64,000 nt of DNA from Neckera pumila (Eukaryota > Streptophyta > Bryopsida > Hypnales > Neckeraceae). This document shows positions 24,420 through 46,055 of the stretch, one piece after another (the first letter of the stretch is position 1; each line of letters starts with the position of its first letter). Made by a program: the position numbers and the translations under genes. The notes under the pieces are model-generated. The model made no database searches. It was not told where the DNA came from and saw only the letters and a program-made list of their open reading frames with translations. Where the stretch lies: assembly GCA_963969595.1 (NCBI GenBank), contig OZ018413.1, forward strand, positions 2,420,501 through 2,484,500. Direction: 5' to 3'.

Positions 24420-25460
24420 TTGACATGTAAGAGTTGAAGAGTTATTGCAGACCTCGGCAAATTTATTTAGATTTAGATTTTTTTTGGTATTTATTTACTT
24501 ATTAGGATTTAGATAATTACTAAATACTTAATAACTAATTACATATGAGAGCATCTATCGTTTTAAAACCATAAACCCTTGCCCTTGATGCAAAACCTCT
24601 CCATGCTTGCTTGCAATCTTCAGTCTCAACCATGGAAAAAAACACTCCAAATTCCAATGCCATGCATTGCAAATCAAATCCATTTACCATACTCTCAAAA
24701 GCAATTGTAACTTGGTTATGGTGTCAACATTAGGATTTGGTCATTAGACTGCACAACAAGATGTTCAAAATAATTTCTAAGTTTAGGTAGATCAAGTGTC
24801 TAATCAAGGGCTCTACATGTCTCCAACTTCATCACCCTCCAATTCTGGCATAGGCTCCATCTTCATAGTACTTTGCGTTGATTCTCCCTACCGATTTGTT
24901 CTTCCATCTAGTACAAGTTGGCGCTTTTTTGCTCTTGTAGTATGATTAAATAGTTTGTATTTTTTCAAACGTGGTGTTTGGCTGAAGCGAAGCTTTGCTC
25001 TTTGAAAATTTATGGTTGGTTGTTGTGAAGTACTTGACCAAACAGAATTTGGTAACTAGCCTCTATCATTGTAAACTTTGATGGTTTTGATTTACTTCAT
25101 CTTGATGATGAAGGTCAATGTATGTACGAAAGTGCATCTCAATGACGGGAAGTTCACTTCAATCCCTAAGGTCGGTCTCATTTGTGTGAGGGCTACATTT
25201 TTTCTACCCCCAAAAATTATCCACATCTTGGAGAGATGAAGAGTTATTTCAAGTTCAGATTTTTTTAATCTAAATTTATAAATTTTATTTTATACTATTT
25301 TATATTCTTGCCAACGATAAGAGTAAGAATGTTTTATTTATTAGGACTTAGTTAATCACCAACTAATCACACATGAGAGCATTTTGACCATGCCAGAGGG
25401 AAAAAAAATCCAAATTCAATGCCATACATTGCAAGTCAATGTTGTAACATTTCATGACTC
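24420..25460 (+). repeat. Diverged direct duplication, spacing about 800 bp
   Basis: Blocks near 24430-24690 recur near 25240-25440 in order: GAAGAGTTATT, TTATTAGGA.TTAG, CA.ATGAGAGCAT, CCAAATTC.AATGCCAT and CATTGCAA.TCAA. Confidence 0.55.
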
Positions 25461-25709
25461 CTGAGAACTACCTCAAATATTCACTACACAACCATGCTAT
25501 GAAAGATTTGCATCAAGACTACCACCATACTTCCAACAGCAACTGCACTATTGATGAAATGAATCAATCATGCCATATATAGATAAAATATAATCTATTA
25601 AAAAAATTAATTCAAGTTCTTGTGAAATAACTATTTTGAGCTTTGCCTGGCATAAATTCTTTTTGAGCATCAATTTAATTAAACTTACAATCCCATGAAG
25701 CTAATAGGT

Positions 25710-26088
25710 TTTCCTATCTAAAAAAAATTCAAAAAAATATGCCAAAAAGTGAAATCATAGAAACTAAACTAAGCCTACAATTGTCTCCAAAGGATAAATT
25801 TGGGACTTTAGGAATTATAGGATTAATCAAAATAGGATGAACCAAAGGTTTTTGAACATACATCAATCCATTCAAAAAAGAAATCTTAATTTTTTTATTT
25901 CTTTTTGAAGAATTGTAAAAATTGGATTTAGAAATGAATCCTGCAATTGTTTTTTTCAAGAATATACTCTGATTATCTAAAAAAGCAATATGATTGTTTA
26001 TAACTTTTGCATTTGACTAATCCAAATGAAATGAATCATAACTTTCTATATAGATAAAAATACAATCCTTGGAAAATATGTTTGTGTG

Positions 26089-26119
<31 letters not shown>

Positions 26120-26580
26120 TTATTTATTATTTATTATTTTTTTAATTTTTTAATTCTTTTTTTAATTTTTAATTTTTTAAAGTTTAAATTTTTGTAGGGT
26201 TATTTTTTGCTTGCCAAACTAATATTTGGACTTAAGTACCATAAATCTTCCTTTTAAGCATTGATTGAAATAAAATTTATATTCCCAAAAAGTTGATGTA
26301 TTTTTCTATCTTCACAAAAAGTTACAAAGAATCACAACAAATATTGAGACCATAAGATCTTTTCCAAAAATCCATTTTGTCCCCCAAGAGGACAATGGAA
26401 CTTTAGAAGGGTAAATTATTTTTTTAATTCATGCCAAAAATTGCGATTATAGAAATCAAACCAAACCTTCACTTGTCTTCAAAAGATGTGTTTGGAACTT
26501 TAAGGAGTATGGGATTAATAAAAATAGAATGAACCAAAGATTTTTGAATGTACATCAATCCATTTACAAAGTAGAAAAAT
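25710..26580 (+). repeat. Diverged direct duplication, spacing about 700 bp
   Basis: 25735-25880 and 26435-26575 share TATAGAAA.AAA/CAAA.CTA-like blocks, GGGATTAAT-like blocks and ACATCAATCCATT, in order, at about 75-80 percent by eye. Confidence 0.6.
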
Positions 26581-27329
26581 TCATAAATTATTAAAGTAAA
26601 CTTACTAGGTTGCCTACATTGAGATGGAAATTTAAAGAATCTTAATATGGCTTTTGCAATAATTATCTTTTGAATGCTTTTGTATAGAATTATAAAAAAA
26701 AACTGTAGTATGTGATGTAGAATTTTATTGAAAATGCAAAATTGAACTTTCACTAATGATACTTCCAATTGAAGTTGCTTTATCCATCAACAATGTGATT
26801 AACTCACCTCCATGGCCATTGAGGCTTTTACTTCATGTTTTTGTTCCACTTTTTCCTTTCACTACATGCTTTTTTTCTCCCAAAAGGCAACCTTTTCTTG
26901 TAGAACACTCTTTCCGGGTTCCCAAATTCATGTCACCATATTAGGGTCGAATTTCTACCCCCAAGGTCTCTTGAGACCAAAATAGAACCTCAAAAATTTC
27001 AAACTTGAATAGATGTCACTAATTGTGCAGGGAGCAGAGGAGCCGCCTTATAAATATTGTGGTATATTCTTTGAGGATATGTTAGTACAAGAAAGTAATA
27101 GATAGGGATTAGAAGTGGAATTAAAAAATAGTGTAGAAGGTTGCAATAATTTTAATATTTTAAGCTTCTATTGATCCATTCTCTTATTTTTCAATACTTC
27201 TTTTTGTCATTGGGCTCAAATAGAAACACAATAGATACTTCTTTTGATAATCTAATAGATGAATAATAATGTAGTTACTTCTATTGGTGGAGATGCCTTA
27301 AGTAATTGCACATATTTATAGGAAAAAAT

Positions 27330-27333
27330 ATAC

Positions 27334-27388
<55 letters not shown>
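27330..27388. repeat. (TA)n microsatellite
   Basis: Almost pure TA dinucleotides, about 270 bases upstream of the first ADH start codon. Confidence 0.9.
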
Positions 27389-27390
<2 letters not shown>

Positions 27391-27653
27391 ATGAAAGGCT
27401 AAGAGATTGAGAGGTACAAGAGGTATTAATGGGCACCAAGGCATCCTTTCAAATCTAAATATTAGTATCCTTTGGCAACATCTTTAATGTGCAACTTCCC
27501 AATCTTTGACATCATGGGCAACTCAAGCAACACCCCAAGTGGAAGAAATTATTGGTAGTTTAACATCAAGCAAACAACAAGTCTAATTTTTAAGAGAGAA
27601 TTTAGAAATAAGAACATCAAAATTAGAGTGTGTATCTTGTTGGGGTGTTAGCC

Positions 27654-35665
<8,012 letters not shown>

Positions 35666-36862
35666 TTTTATATTCCAACATGCTTAGAAGTTTATATCTT
35701 GACTTTGTATCAAAAAGTATTTTGCGCTCATAACTATAAATCATTACACACAATAAAATGTTTGCAATATATTTGATTTGTTAACACTTTTGAGTTTGCT
35801 TATGAAGTGTAAATTTGCAAATTTATAGCTTTTAGATGGTATAGTTGCTAGTTCTTGTAATCAATTCAATGGAAGAGTGTTAATCACAAGTTGAGTGAAT
35901 GAATGAAAGAAATATCATGATTTGAAGTAGAAAGTTCATAAATTATAAAAAAATGATTTTAGTCTAAAATTCTACAAATATTTTGGTACATTTCTAACAA
36001 TTTTACAAAAATAATTTATAATATGTCCTTTGCATACACTTCAAAATATTATTTATTAGCATATTGTACTAATACATGTAGTAGTTGTAAGTCAATACTT
36101 TCTAAGTAGTTACTTTGGAGTACATTAAAGTTTTTGAAGGATTGTTTAATTCAGATTGAACTATAACTTTTGGAACTATATATGTTGAATAAATCCTTGA
36201 TTCAAAATTTCCATAACAAATAATTAAAATTTGACATTTGGATGAAGTTTATCATTCTAAATTCTAAAAAGTTGAACATTTATGCATTCATGCCAATTGT
36301 TGTTCTTTTACTGTGAGGACATATATAATAAACTAGTGTCAATGACTACCAAGGGATTTGTGAGTAGCATCCTCATTAATTTCTAATATGCTGATTTTTT
36401 TAATTTTGAAAACAAGCTAAGAGTCTAATCAATAGGACATCAACCAACATGGTGACTTTTTATCTTAAATTCTTACAAATTATAAAAGCAAGCAAGCATG
36501 TAGATCTTTTGGTGACCTTGAGACTTGTTAAGCAGCCACTCATATGCATTTCATCTTCAAATTGCACCAATGTCAATATTTGGAGAAGGTATCAAATATA
36601 ATATTGTCAAGGCTAAATGTACAGTTTTTGATCATTTACAAAGTATAAGAGCAATTTCATTCTTGTGACATAATTTATTAACCTCTAAAGGCTCTAATGT
36701 TCAAAAATTAGACTGTGCACACATGAAGTTGACCAATTATAACTTATTGAAGACGCACATCTTCATTCATCTAAATTTTATATAACTTTGAACAATACAT
36801 TGCCAAATATTGATAGGCATAATTTGTGAAAATTGGTTATGTTCAAACAAATTTAGAATTAT
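35666..36862. other. AT-rich spacer downstream of ADH
   Basis: Includes the likely ADH 3'UTR. Nothing else recognised; TTAACCTCTAAAGG at 36678 looks like a TTAA-family end without a sure partner. Confidence 0.5.
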
Positions 36863-37100
36863 GAAGGGTGCTATTATATGAGCTTAGGATCATGAGCACA
36901 TGAGCCTATAAGACTATACACCAAAGTTATAGGTGTCTATATTATAGAAACCTTCCATTATTATAGGATATATATTTTATAAATACCTATATTATAGATG
37001 TTTATACTATAAGCACCTTCAATAGTTGTAGGATATCTACTTATACATATGCTCCAGGCTCGTATGTTCACATTTCCATGCTCACATGCTAGCATTGTTG
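36863..37100. mobile_element. Mutator-like MITE, copy C (about 238 bp)
   Basis: Related to copy A: start GGGTGCTATTATATGAGC, inner ATTATAGGTGTCTAT-like words, end GCTCACATGCTAGCATTGTT. Diverged; no target duplication seen. Confidence 0.6.
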
Positions 37101-37921
37101 GTATGCTATTGAGCCACACATCACACCCATTTTCATAGTAAAGTAAATTTTAAATCAATTCATTCATATATGAGTATTTTATTTTCACATCTACCATAGT
37201 ACATGTACATTATCACAAAAATACATCAAGATTTCATCTGTCACATGGATGGTCATCATTTCATCCAAGTTTTTGAGTTTAATTAATGAAGGAACACATT
37301 GCTGCAAAGCTTGATGTTGCAAAGTTTGCAACAAGGTGTACTAGTAAACTAATACATACAAAAGAGTGAAAATTAAATCCAAGTATATATATATATTCAA
37401 AAAAATTATTATAGTATTTATATTTTGGAGGTTGTCATACACCTCAATTAGAAGGGCAAATTCATCAATCCATAGTCTAAGGGATTTGACCCATTCCCGA
37501 CCACTACCCATTCTTGCTCTATAGATTGTTTTCTTTTTGCTCAGTAGGAAAAAACGATCATTTATTATGGCACGGTTTCCAATGTGGTTGTGGTGCATTA
37601 TGATTGGCTATAAAATGATCAATATTGCAACCAACCCTTGGGTGGATTAGCAACTAGCCCTTGGTCGGAAATAGGGAGGTCTATATAACGAATATAGGTC
37701 AAATAGAATCTTTAGCAAAAAAATTCGTCATAATTATGTTTTGAGAAATAAAAATCTGGAAAATGATAGGAACCTTCTTAAGTCATTTTCTACACATGGA
37801 AAAATTCCTCTCTTGAAGAACCCCGCCCTACAGATATGCGTAATTGCTTAAATGGTCGACAATGGGTTGGCTCCCTTATGCATGACTAGACATGTTGTTA
37901 AGTCAATAGTATTATACAAAA

Positions 37922-38173
37922 GGAGAGTGCTAGCATGTGAGTATAGAATCTATGAGTCCATGAGCCTCTAGAGGTCTAGAATCTATATTATAGACACTTT
38001 CTATGATTATAGGTGTCTATATTATAGAAACTTATGTTTAATAGATTGTTGTAATATACTTATATTATAGGTACATATGTTATAAATATCTTCAAATGGT
38101 TGTGTACACATGCCTACAACTAGATTCAATGTACATAGGCTCACGTCTTTGTGCTCACGCACTAACATTGTTG
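37922..38173. mobile_element. Mutator-like MITE, copy D (about 252 bp)
   Basis: Start GAGAGTGCTAGCATGTGAG and end GCTCACGCACTAACATTGTT, with the same TATAGGTGTCTATATTATAG interior as copy C. C and D form a subgroup; no clear target duplication. Confidence 0.6.
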
Positions 38174-41100
38174 CTAATGTATTAATGCACCTTGTTGACC
38201 TAAGCCTAATTGCATTCTTATCTACAATCATTCAACATTCTAGCACTAGAATGCTATATGATTGTACACAAAATAGTAAAATTAGATTGCTCAAATAATT
38301 AGGTGTCCTTATCCCAAGAAAGTTACTTTACAAGCCATCAAAGTCAACAAATATTTCTATAAATATTTCCATTTGCATACATGGAGGTTCATGGGTCCCA
38401 ATTACAACAACATCTGATTCAAAAGTAGTGCATTCTTGTACAATAACAACAAAAATTTATATACTAGTGTCAAATGTCAAGTGTGGAGCAATCTAATTTT
38501 ACTATTTAATGTATAATAGACATGGATGCAATTGGATTTGGTTCAACATGGAACATATATTTTGTAATTGATGGTCATATAAAACTTGGACTTGCACTCT
38601 AAAAAGTTTATTGGACACTATTTGTTAATGCAGTTCCTACATCTTTTGAGCTCATTGTCATTGTTACACACTGCTCAATCTCTACAAAGATCAAGTATTG
38701 CTCTCCAAGTCTGTTGTGAGCAAACAATTCTTTAGTTTTTTTTTTAAAACCCGGAGTTTATTTCAAGAATGATCCCAAGAACAAATGGTGGAATTCTTAG
38801 TGATTTCATTTGCCTGACAATTGAATGTCAACATTACAATTTCATCAATCAAAGCTCATAATCTTAATCCTAGAAGGACCGGCTAGTCACTATGGAGAAC
38901 CTCATTTTTGGTATTGTGTGAATCATTGGTTCCCTATCGTTACTTTACAACATCACAAGTACAAATGACTACACTTTTTTCAAGCTTCATTTTACCGGTT
39001 TTCATGTTTCCTGCCGCTACTCCAAGGGTTGCAAGAGCTTAAGGGTTAAAACCAGTGATCTCATATCATAATTCAATATATCCATTATTTTTGAAGTACT
39101 TCCATCTAAACAAAACCATTGTTATCCATCCATTAAGGTGGGTACTTTCTAAACCGCCACTTTTGCTTCTATGCCTATTTACTATTATTAGATTGGTCGA
39201 TTTTCATATTTTCTTGTTGTCACTTGAAAAGCTAGGAGGTTTCGACACACTACAGAACATGACCAATTTGGATATTGAATGCAAAAGTTATGAAGGAACA
39301 AAGTTTGGTTCTACAATAATTTCTTCCACATAGGTATATAATTGATTTTGGAGATGTATATAAAGTGAAGATGGCGGTTTAGAATCAATGGCACATTTGT
39401 GGTGCCCACCTTAGAAGTTCTAAGTTTGGCCTTATAAATTTTTGCTCAATTGAACCTTCTACTAAACCCATATACTCAAATATACTTTTGATTTCCAATT
39501 TACAACAAAGAGTAAACATGAAGTTAAATTGGGTCTCCGTTGGTGTTTGACATCTCTAATTCATACTATAATCTCCATTATTAACTCTTTTTTCACATGG
39601 CCACTTCAATTATGGACCTTGATTTTCAAAATTTCATGAAATATCCATCAATTTTTGTTTATGGAGATTTGATAAAAACAATAAAAATTGTATGCTTCAT
39701 TTTCATTAGTTTATACTACACAAACTATTGTCTCTTTCCAAACTATATATGGTACCTATACAATGTAAGATAACAACACCTAAGATCATTCAAATAGCTA
39801 TATAAGCATGGTTTCTAATATCAAATTGTCTTGATTATAATTGGATCTTGTTAGAAATTGAATGAAAATTCCAAATTCCCTTAGCTTGCATATTTTGGAC
39901 ATTGTATGAATAAACTACAAATTTTCAAGGTGTTGATTTTAAATGTACTAGAAATCAATTCCAGTCTCACAAATTCAATTAATACAAGATCCAATTACAA
40001 TTAATACCTAGATGAATGATTACAAGGATGTGACCAAAATTAGATATTTAGACCTATTATAGGCAAAAATGTAGGTGAAACAAGTATCCTTTGTACATTC
40101 AATGTCATATACTACACGCTCAACTCAAATGCAAGTATGATTTTTTGGATTATTAGGCCATTGTATATGAAATAAATATTAGAGCGGTAATCTGCATTTT
40201 TAATCATGGTCCATCTTTTATGCACTTACAATTTCTAAGGCTATTTTCAATAATAGTAGAGTACAATTGTTTTCTTCTTTCAATTCAAACAACAATCCTT
40301 TTTCATTGCCCTTGATTAATTTATATTTGTGACGGCTACGCTATCCAAAAGAAGAAGAATAACTTTGGTCGTGTGACCAGCGTGAATGAAGAGTCTGTTT
40401 GGAATGGTTCTACTATCTAAGACATATAGGCTTAGGTAACAAGTGCTATCCTTGGTGCCTCCTTTCAAAAGTAGACTGCATTGTCCAAAGATTATTCTAT
40501 AATGGAAGTCTTTAGTGAGTGATTGCAAACCCAACACTCCTATCACAAATCAATGAATAATTGTTGATATATTATAAAGGTCTTAGGTCTAGGCAACAAC
40601 TACATAGTACACCTAAATGGTATTGTCTTAACATTAGTTTAGGTAGGATTGTACATTGCCCTAGACAAAGATGGTCAAGAAATGACAACATACTTAGTGG
40701 AGACAAGTTGATGGATTTGGATCACTTGACTACATATATGATACCCTTTTTTTTATAGAAGGTATATTTGTATTGTATGGAAATTCTTTATAAGAGTGAA
40801 GGGCCAACCATGGATAGTTGATAACTATTCAATATGATTATCAATGGTCTAGGCAACCTTGTCGGAGTTGTTTAACTTGTTGTTGGTATTCTACCTATAG
40901 AAGTACGCCTATTAGAGAAAAAATCAAGCTTTTGGAGGGTTGCTTTGCAATGACATCCTTAAGGATTTCCATACCCCCATTGGCCCTATAAAATCTTACT
41001 AACTGGAAGTTCACCTTGTTTGAATTTTGCAAAGAATGGCAGGACTTAATCATCAAGGTGCATCATCTGGAGGTAGGTTTAATAATCAGGTACATCAAAG

Positions 41101-41985
41101 TACACAGTGTTTAATTGGTAAATTAAACAAATTAAGTCAAGTTAAGCAAAATTAAGTGGCTTTTGAAGCTAGTTGATGAAAGCAACAGAGTTCTCTAATG
41201 TCTAATGTTATTGGCAACTAAGTTCAAAAGCCATTTAATTTGATGTGTTTGAAGATGAGAATGAAAGCTCCATATATAAGTGGGATAGTAGTAGGTAAAA
41301 AAATCCATGTGGGATATGTAAATTAGGATTAATAGGAGCTCAACTGCTCACAATTAAATTAAAACGTAGGATTTGTATTCAAAGTAGATTTTCATACCTC
41401 AATTAGTATAGTAGAATAATTTTTTTCCAAAACTTTAAATTATTTTAATGTGAATTATCAAGATAAATTTCCACTCCAAAAATCTAAATGTCCAACTAAA
41501 TGTTATGGACAAATTTTAGAGAAGGATTGGAAGAAACATTTTCTTTGATATTTTCAAACACCCTCTCTGAATCTTGTCTATACTATTTTATGGTAGATGT
41601 AATAGGACTATATTAGACATTTTCTTTTCAACAACTTGGTCAGAGTGCAAGGTGCATTAGAGTATAAGGTGTTTAATAATTAGGATTAAGGTGCATCAAA
41701 ATTAGAATACGCCTACAGTATTTGGATTTTGAGCCTCTCCATACTCTAACAATCAGCCGACATCCCAACATAAAGTGAGCAGCAATAGGAAAAAAATGAA
41801 TGTTCATGCAAAATAAAATTTAATCTTTGGAGTCCTTTGAGGACTTTGGAGCGGTCCTCCAAAGGCTTGTTCTTCTCTAATGAAAGAAGGATTGTTAATG
41901 CCATTGATGTGCATATTGTACAAGCAAGCCATAGGATCATCTCTAAGGATTATATCCTTGCCAAACAATGATTTCTTATAGGAGC
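38174..41985. other. AT-rich spacer
   Basis: No gene recognised. Short open frames (for example 39055-39333 and 40316-40546) show no family resemblance. Confidence 0.45.
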
Positions 41986-42400
41986 ATCTTGTCTTCAAAT
42001 TTTCTTCTTACGTCTTCTTCCATGATAAATTCTTAAGGTTATCTCTTTTGATGAGCTCCTATTTTCCTTTCAAAAGATTGATTCTTATTATTTTCACCTA
42101 GGAAACTTTGGTAAAAGCCTATCTTATATTAACTCCCATCCCAAGATGAGTTTCTAAAGTCAGCTCCCACGATGAGTTTTTTGAGTCACCTCCTAGGTTT
42201 CGCGCCTAGAATTAGCTTCTAAGATCCCATTTGAGAGGCATCTCCTAGGATTAGCTCTCATTATAGCCCTTTCTAAAATCCTCTTCAAGGAACTTTTTTG
42301 TAGATTAGCTATTAGCACATTCTAAAGGTCTATTTTCAATGTCATATCTTAGGGATAAACTCTGAAGGTTAGGTCCTATATGATTATGTAAGGTCATGTG

Positions 42401-43343
42401 TTAACCTCTAAAGGACCAAACACCGTTTTTTGAAAACATAGCGATTTGGGGCAGGTCACTAGCTACAAACATAATTTTTATATTTTTTCTTTGAAATCTT
42501 CACACAAGATGTGCCCAAGGACTAGCTCTAAGGCTCAACAATTTTCATAAGTTTGACTATATGGTTAAAAAGTTATTGCATGATATGTCATTTTCATTAA
42601 TTGGCGGGCAACCCGGGCAGCTCAAAAAACTTCTTTAAAATTTTATTTTATTTTAAATAAAATTTAGAATTTTTTCTTTAGATTTATATATACGCAAGAA
42701 GCTTTGAATCATTCCATTTGATTAATGAGTCAAAAGTTATGAGGATTCTTAGTTTGAGGGTAGTTATGAAATCTTTACTCTAAAATATACTTTGAAGTCT
42801 TTTATTTAACTCCATTTCCATTATTTTTGAAAAAAAATAAAAATGTTGGATGTAGATTGTTTATTACAACATTTCAAAAGTTGGGATTGGCATTTTTCAA
42901 TTCCATATCTAAATTCTGAACAATTTTGTGTTTTGAATCATTCTCTACTTCTTTCTACTTACTATTTTTTCCTATTTGTTTTACAATTCCAAACAATCTA
43001 AATTTTTTCAAGCATATAGACAACTTGCCTTACAAAGAGTAACCACCGTTTTGGACATTTTTTCATACAAATGTGACCTTGTGAAGTGCAGCTGCCCGGA
43101 TTTTTCGCAGGGCCCAAAAAAGGCATGAAAATCATTGTTTAATTCAAGTGTTGATTTTTGTCAATTCAACGCTATTATCTTGCTATCCACAAGGTGGAAA
43201 TTTCTGAAATTTTTTCCACAACATCTTGAACTAGTGTACTTCAAGGTCCTACGGTTTCATTTTTCCAAAAATATGTTTTTTTCAAAATTTGGTACTTGTA
43301 TTAGAAATGGCAGTTTTGGAGCGGTTTAGGTAAAAACAGTTAA
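42401..43343 (+). mobile_element. TTAA-flanked element copy 4 (943 bp)
   Basis: Starts TTAACCTCTAAAGGACCAAA and shows all family blocks (GAGTCAAAAGTTATGAGG, TTGGGATTGGCATTTTTC, GTGCAGCTGCCCGG, GAAATGGCAGTTTTGGAGCG). The right inverted end is lost; the copy stops at GTTAAG. Confidence 0.75.
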
Positions 43344-44106
43344 GATTCTCTTCTCATTTCCGCTCCTAAGGTCATTACTTGAGATTAACTCTAAAAGTTA
43401 GCTTTTATGGGATTATTGCAAGAAAGACCAATATTATTTTGCATCACATTTGGAATGATAGAGTTGTCATTTGCTATAACTTTTGAAGCATGAAGCCGAT
43501 TAATTTGACAATCTTATTAGATATGGCTCACTTGATAGTAATCAGATCCCTTTATTTTCAAAAAGTTCAAAATCATTTTATTTTTAAATTGTAATTTAGT
43601 TAATCTGTCATATTTTGCAGTTTAATGGTTTTTAATAATGGGGAGTATCCAAAATTAATGATTTAGAGCTGCAATTTTTGTGGTCTGTTTCCACACTAGG
43701 CGGGCATGTGCCTACCACTTAAAAAAAAATTATTTTGTATCCTCTACATGTGTGCTAATAGGACTTGTTTGCGCCCGCATTTTTAAACATTGAAGATGGT
43801 TTTAAGATCATTCTTTTGGTGAAATCTCTTCATCATAAAATTCTCCCAAATTAAAGATTTACTTGTTTCTTTGAAAAATAAATTCTCTACTTTTTTAGAA
43901 ATTATAAAGTAATCCCTATTTTCTTGAGATTCTACACTATTCTAGTACTCTAGTTTAGTGAATTTTTCTATGTTTTTCTTTGTTTGGGTATCATTTTCTT
44001 AAAGGTATACAAGTTATTCATTTTTTAAATATTTTTAAAAACTAATTTTCTAAATATATAGTGTTCCCCCCAAAAAATGCTTAAACGCTATAAAATAGGC
44101 TGGTCT

Positions 44107-44375
44107 CATTAGAAGAGATTTGAGGCCTCCAAGAGCCCGCGAGTTATCCTGCGTTCCTAGACTACCGGAACGCAGGAAAGCTGCTGGCTGATGTGATCAA
44201 GACAATGCCACGTCATTTTTGAAAAAAATAAAAAAATTTGCTTAGAATGATATTTTGGGCAAATTTTTTTATTTTTTATTTTTTTGACAGCCTGTACCGG
44301 CTGTTCACAGAATCAGGACAGCATTGTGAACGGGCCTAAAACGGACCCTCTAATGCCTTCAAATCTCTTCTAATG
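44107..44375. mobile_element. MITE with CATTAGAAGAGATTTGA ends (269 bp)
   Basis: Left CATTAGAAGAGATTTGAGGC and right TTCAAATCTCTTCTAATG are inverted copies. The interior has a normal-GC part and an AT part; no gene. No sure target duplication. Confidence 0.65.
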
Positions 44376-44514
44376 TTCTTACAACTATCCTATGGTCTTT
44401 TGTGAGGTCTTCTATTAGAATCTTCTTCTAGGATTTATTTCCAAAGGTGGCCTCCTACAACCTATTTTAGAATCAAACTCCTAGTATCTTCTTTTAGACT
44501 CCTACACTAAAAAT

Positions 44515-44789
44515 GGTAAATAGTGTTGGCTACACTAATTGTCAACAATAACACTAATGGTGATTTGCAAGGTTAGTGTTAGAACATTATTTACCCATTC
44601 TAACACTATTTTAGCTCTATAGTAAAGTTTGGTCATTTTAGGGAAGAACACTAATTATTGAAATTTTGGAATGTTGAAATGCTAAAATAAATAATGAAAT
44701 GCAAATAACATTTCAACATTTCAACATTTCAAAAAACAGGGAACAACAATAATTATCACCCAACACTATTTATCAATTTTAGTATAGTG
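44515..44789. mobile_element. CACTA-like MITE (275 bp)
   Basis: Starts CACTAAAAATGGTAAATAGT and ends ACTATTTATCAATTTTAGTATAGTG. Flanks CTA and TTA agree at two of three positions. Sits in the degenerate tandem tract. Confidence 0.6.
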
Positions 44790-44995
44790 TTAGTTCCAAA
44801 AGTTATCTCCTACAGTCCTCCATAAATTTTTGTATTAACTCCTAAAGGACCATTGTCCCTTTGGCGGACAAATGGGAATTTTGGGCAGATACCTATGGGC
44901 CAAAATTTTGTGTGGATTTTTTGAAACTTTTTTTGAAGATAGAAAAACTGATTGGTTTGTGGGAATATAGCTTTTTTCAATCGGTGCATGGGGAC

Positions 44996-45244
44996 ACAAT
45001 GGTGCTAGTATGTGAGCCTAAGAATGCGAGCTTGTGAGCATTGAGCCTACAATATAGGTACTTATAATATAGATACCACACACTATAGAAGGTGTATATA
45101 TCATAAACACCTATAATATGGGTATTTGTAACACATATACCTTATAATCATAGATGGTTTCTATAGTATATACACCTATAATGTAGGGGTATAGTAGTCT
45201 AGGCTCATGGTCTCAAACTCCTATGCTCACATAATAGCAACCCT
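44996..45244. mobile_element. Mutator-like MITE, copy B (249 bp)
   Basis: Same length as copy A and about 90 percent alike by eye. Flanks GCATGGGGAC (44986-44995) and CCATGGGTAC (45245-45254) match at 8 of 10 positions, a slightly worn 10 bp duplication. Confidence 0.8.
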
Positions 45245-45984
45245 CCATGGGTACAAAAACTATGAACCTGAAAGGGGGGGGGGGAGGGGAGAGGGGTCAA
45301 CAATATAAATTAACAAAAATTCAAATTTTTTATTTTATTTTTTTTCTTCATAAATATATTTTTGTCTACCTAGAAAGCTTTGATTCATTTCATTTAGATT
45401 TGTAATAAGAAAGTTATGGACAATCTTGTTTTTTAGGCAATTCGAGCATTTTCTTGAAAAAATAACTTGTAGGATTCATTTTGAATGCAATTTTCAAAAA
45501 AATTCAAAAAAAATAATTTCCCATGGTTTAGTTTGCTTGCTAGAACAATCTCACCATTGGAATTATTGCTTTTTAATTCCATTTTAATTCAAAAAAAATA
45601 ATTTCCTTTGATTTTATACCTACTTCTACTTAACAATTTTTTGAATTATGAAAATTCAGTTTTTTTGAATTATTATTTTTTTCCCTAGACTCTCAACTCA
45701 ATTCTCTAACATAGAGATTTAAAGCTTAAAACTTTGTAGTGCAAAAAATTACAGTTAAAAAAGTTCAAAGTCAAATTATGTAGGACCACAATGTGCTGAA
45801 AAACAGTTTTTTTTCACTTTAAGTGCACATTAGAGAAAAAAATCAGCCCTTCAAAGGGCTACCCCATGGACCACTTTGGTACCTTGAAATTTTGTTTATC
45901 GGGACTGAAATTTTTTTTTTGCCCTATTTCTGCACAACTGAAACTGCAGTGACAGTGGCATAGGAACCCAGATTTACGAGTAAA

Positions 45985-46055
45985 AAAATAAATTAAAATA
46001 AATTAAAAAATTAAAAAATTAAAAAATTAAAAAATTAAAAAATTAAAATTAAAAT
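45985..46055 (+). repeat. (TTAAAAA)n microsatellite
   Basis: Seven-base unit TTAAAAA repeated about seven times with imperfect edges. Confidence 0.85.

Larger units (their letters stand above)
21078..27653. other. Long AT-rich spacer upstream of ADH
   Basis: No gene recognised in about 6.6 kb. Holds TA microsatellites at about 26085-26120 and 27330-27388, and two old tandem duplications (listed separately). A TTAA-family end may lie at 22815 (TAGGGGTTAA). Confidence 0.5.

Noticed and set aside
36678..39048. Possible 2.4 kb TTAA-bordered element enclosing MITE copies C and D
   Set aside because: Ends TTAACCTCTAAAGG and AAGGGTTAA fit loosely, but the interior does not match other copies.
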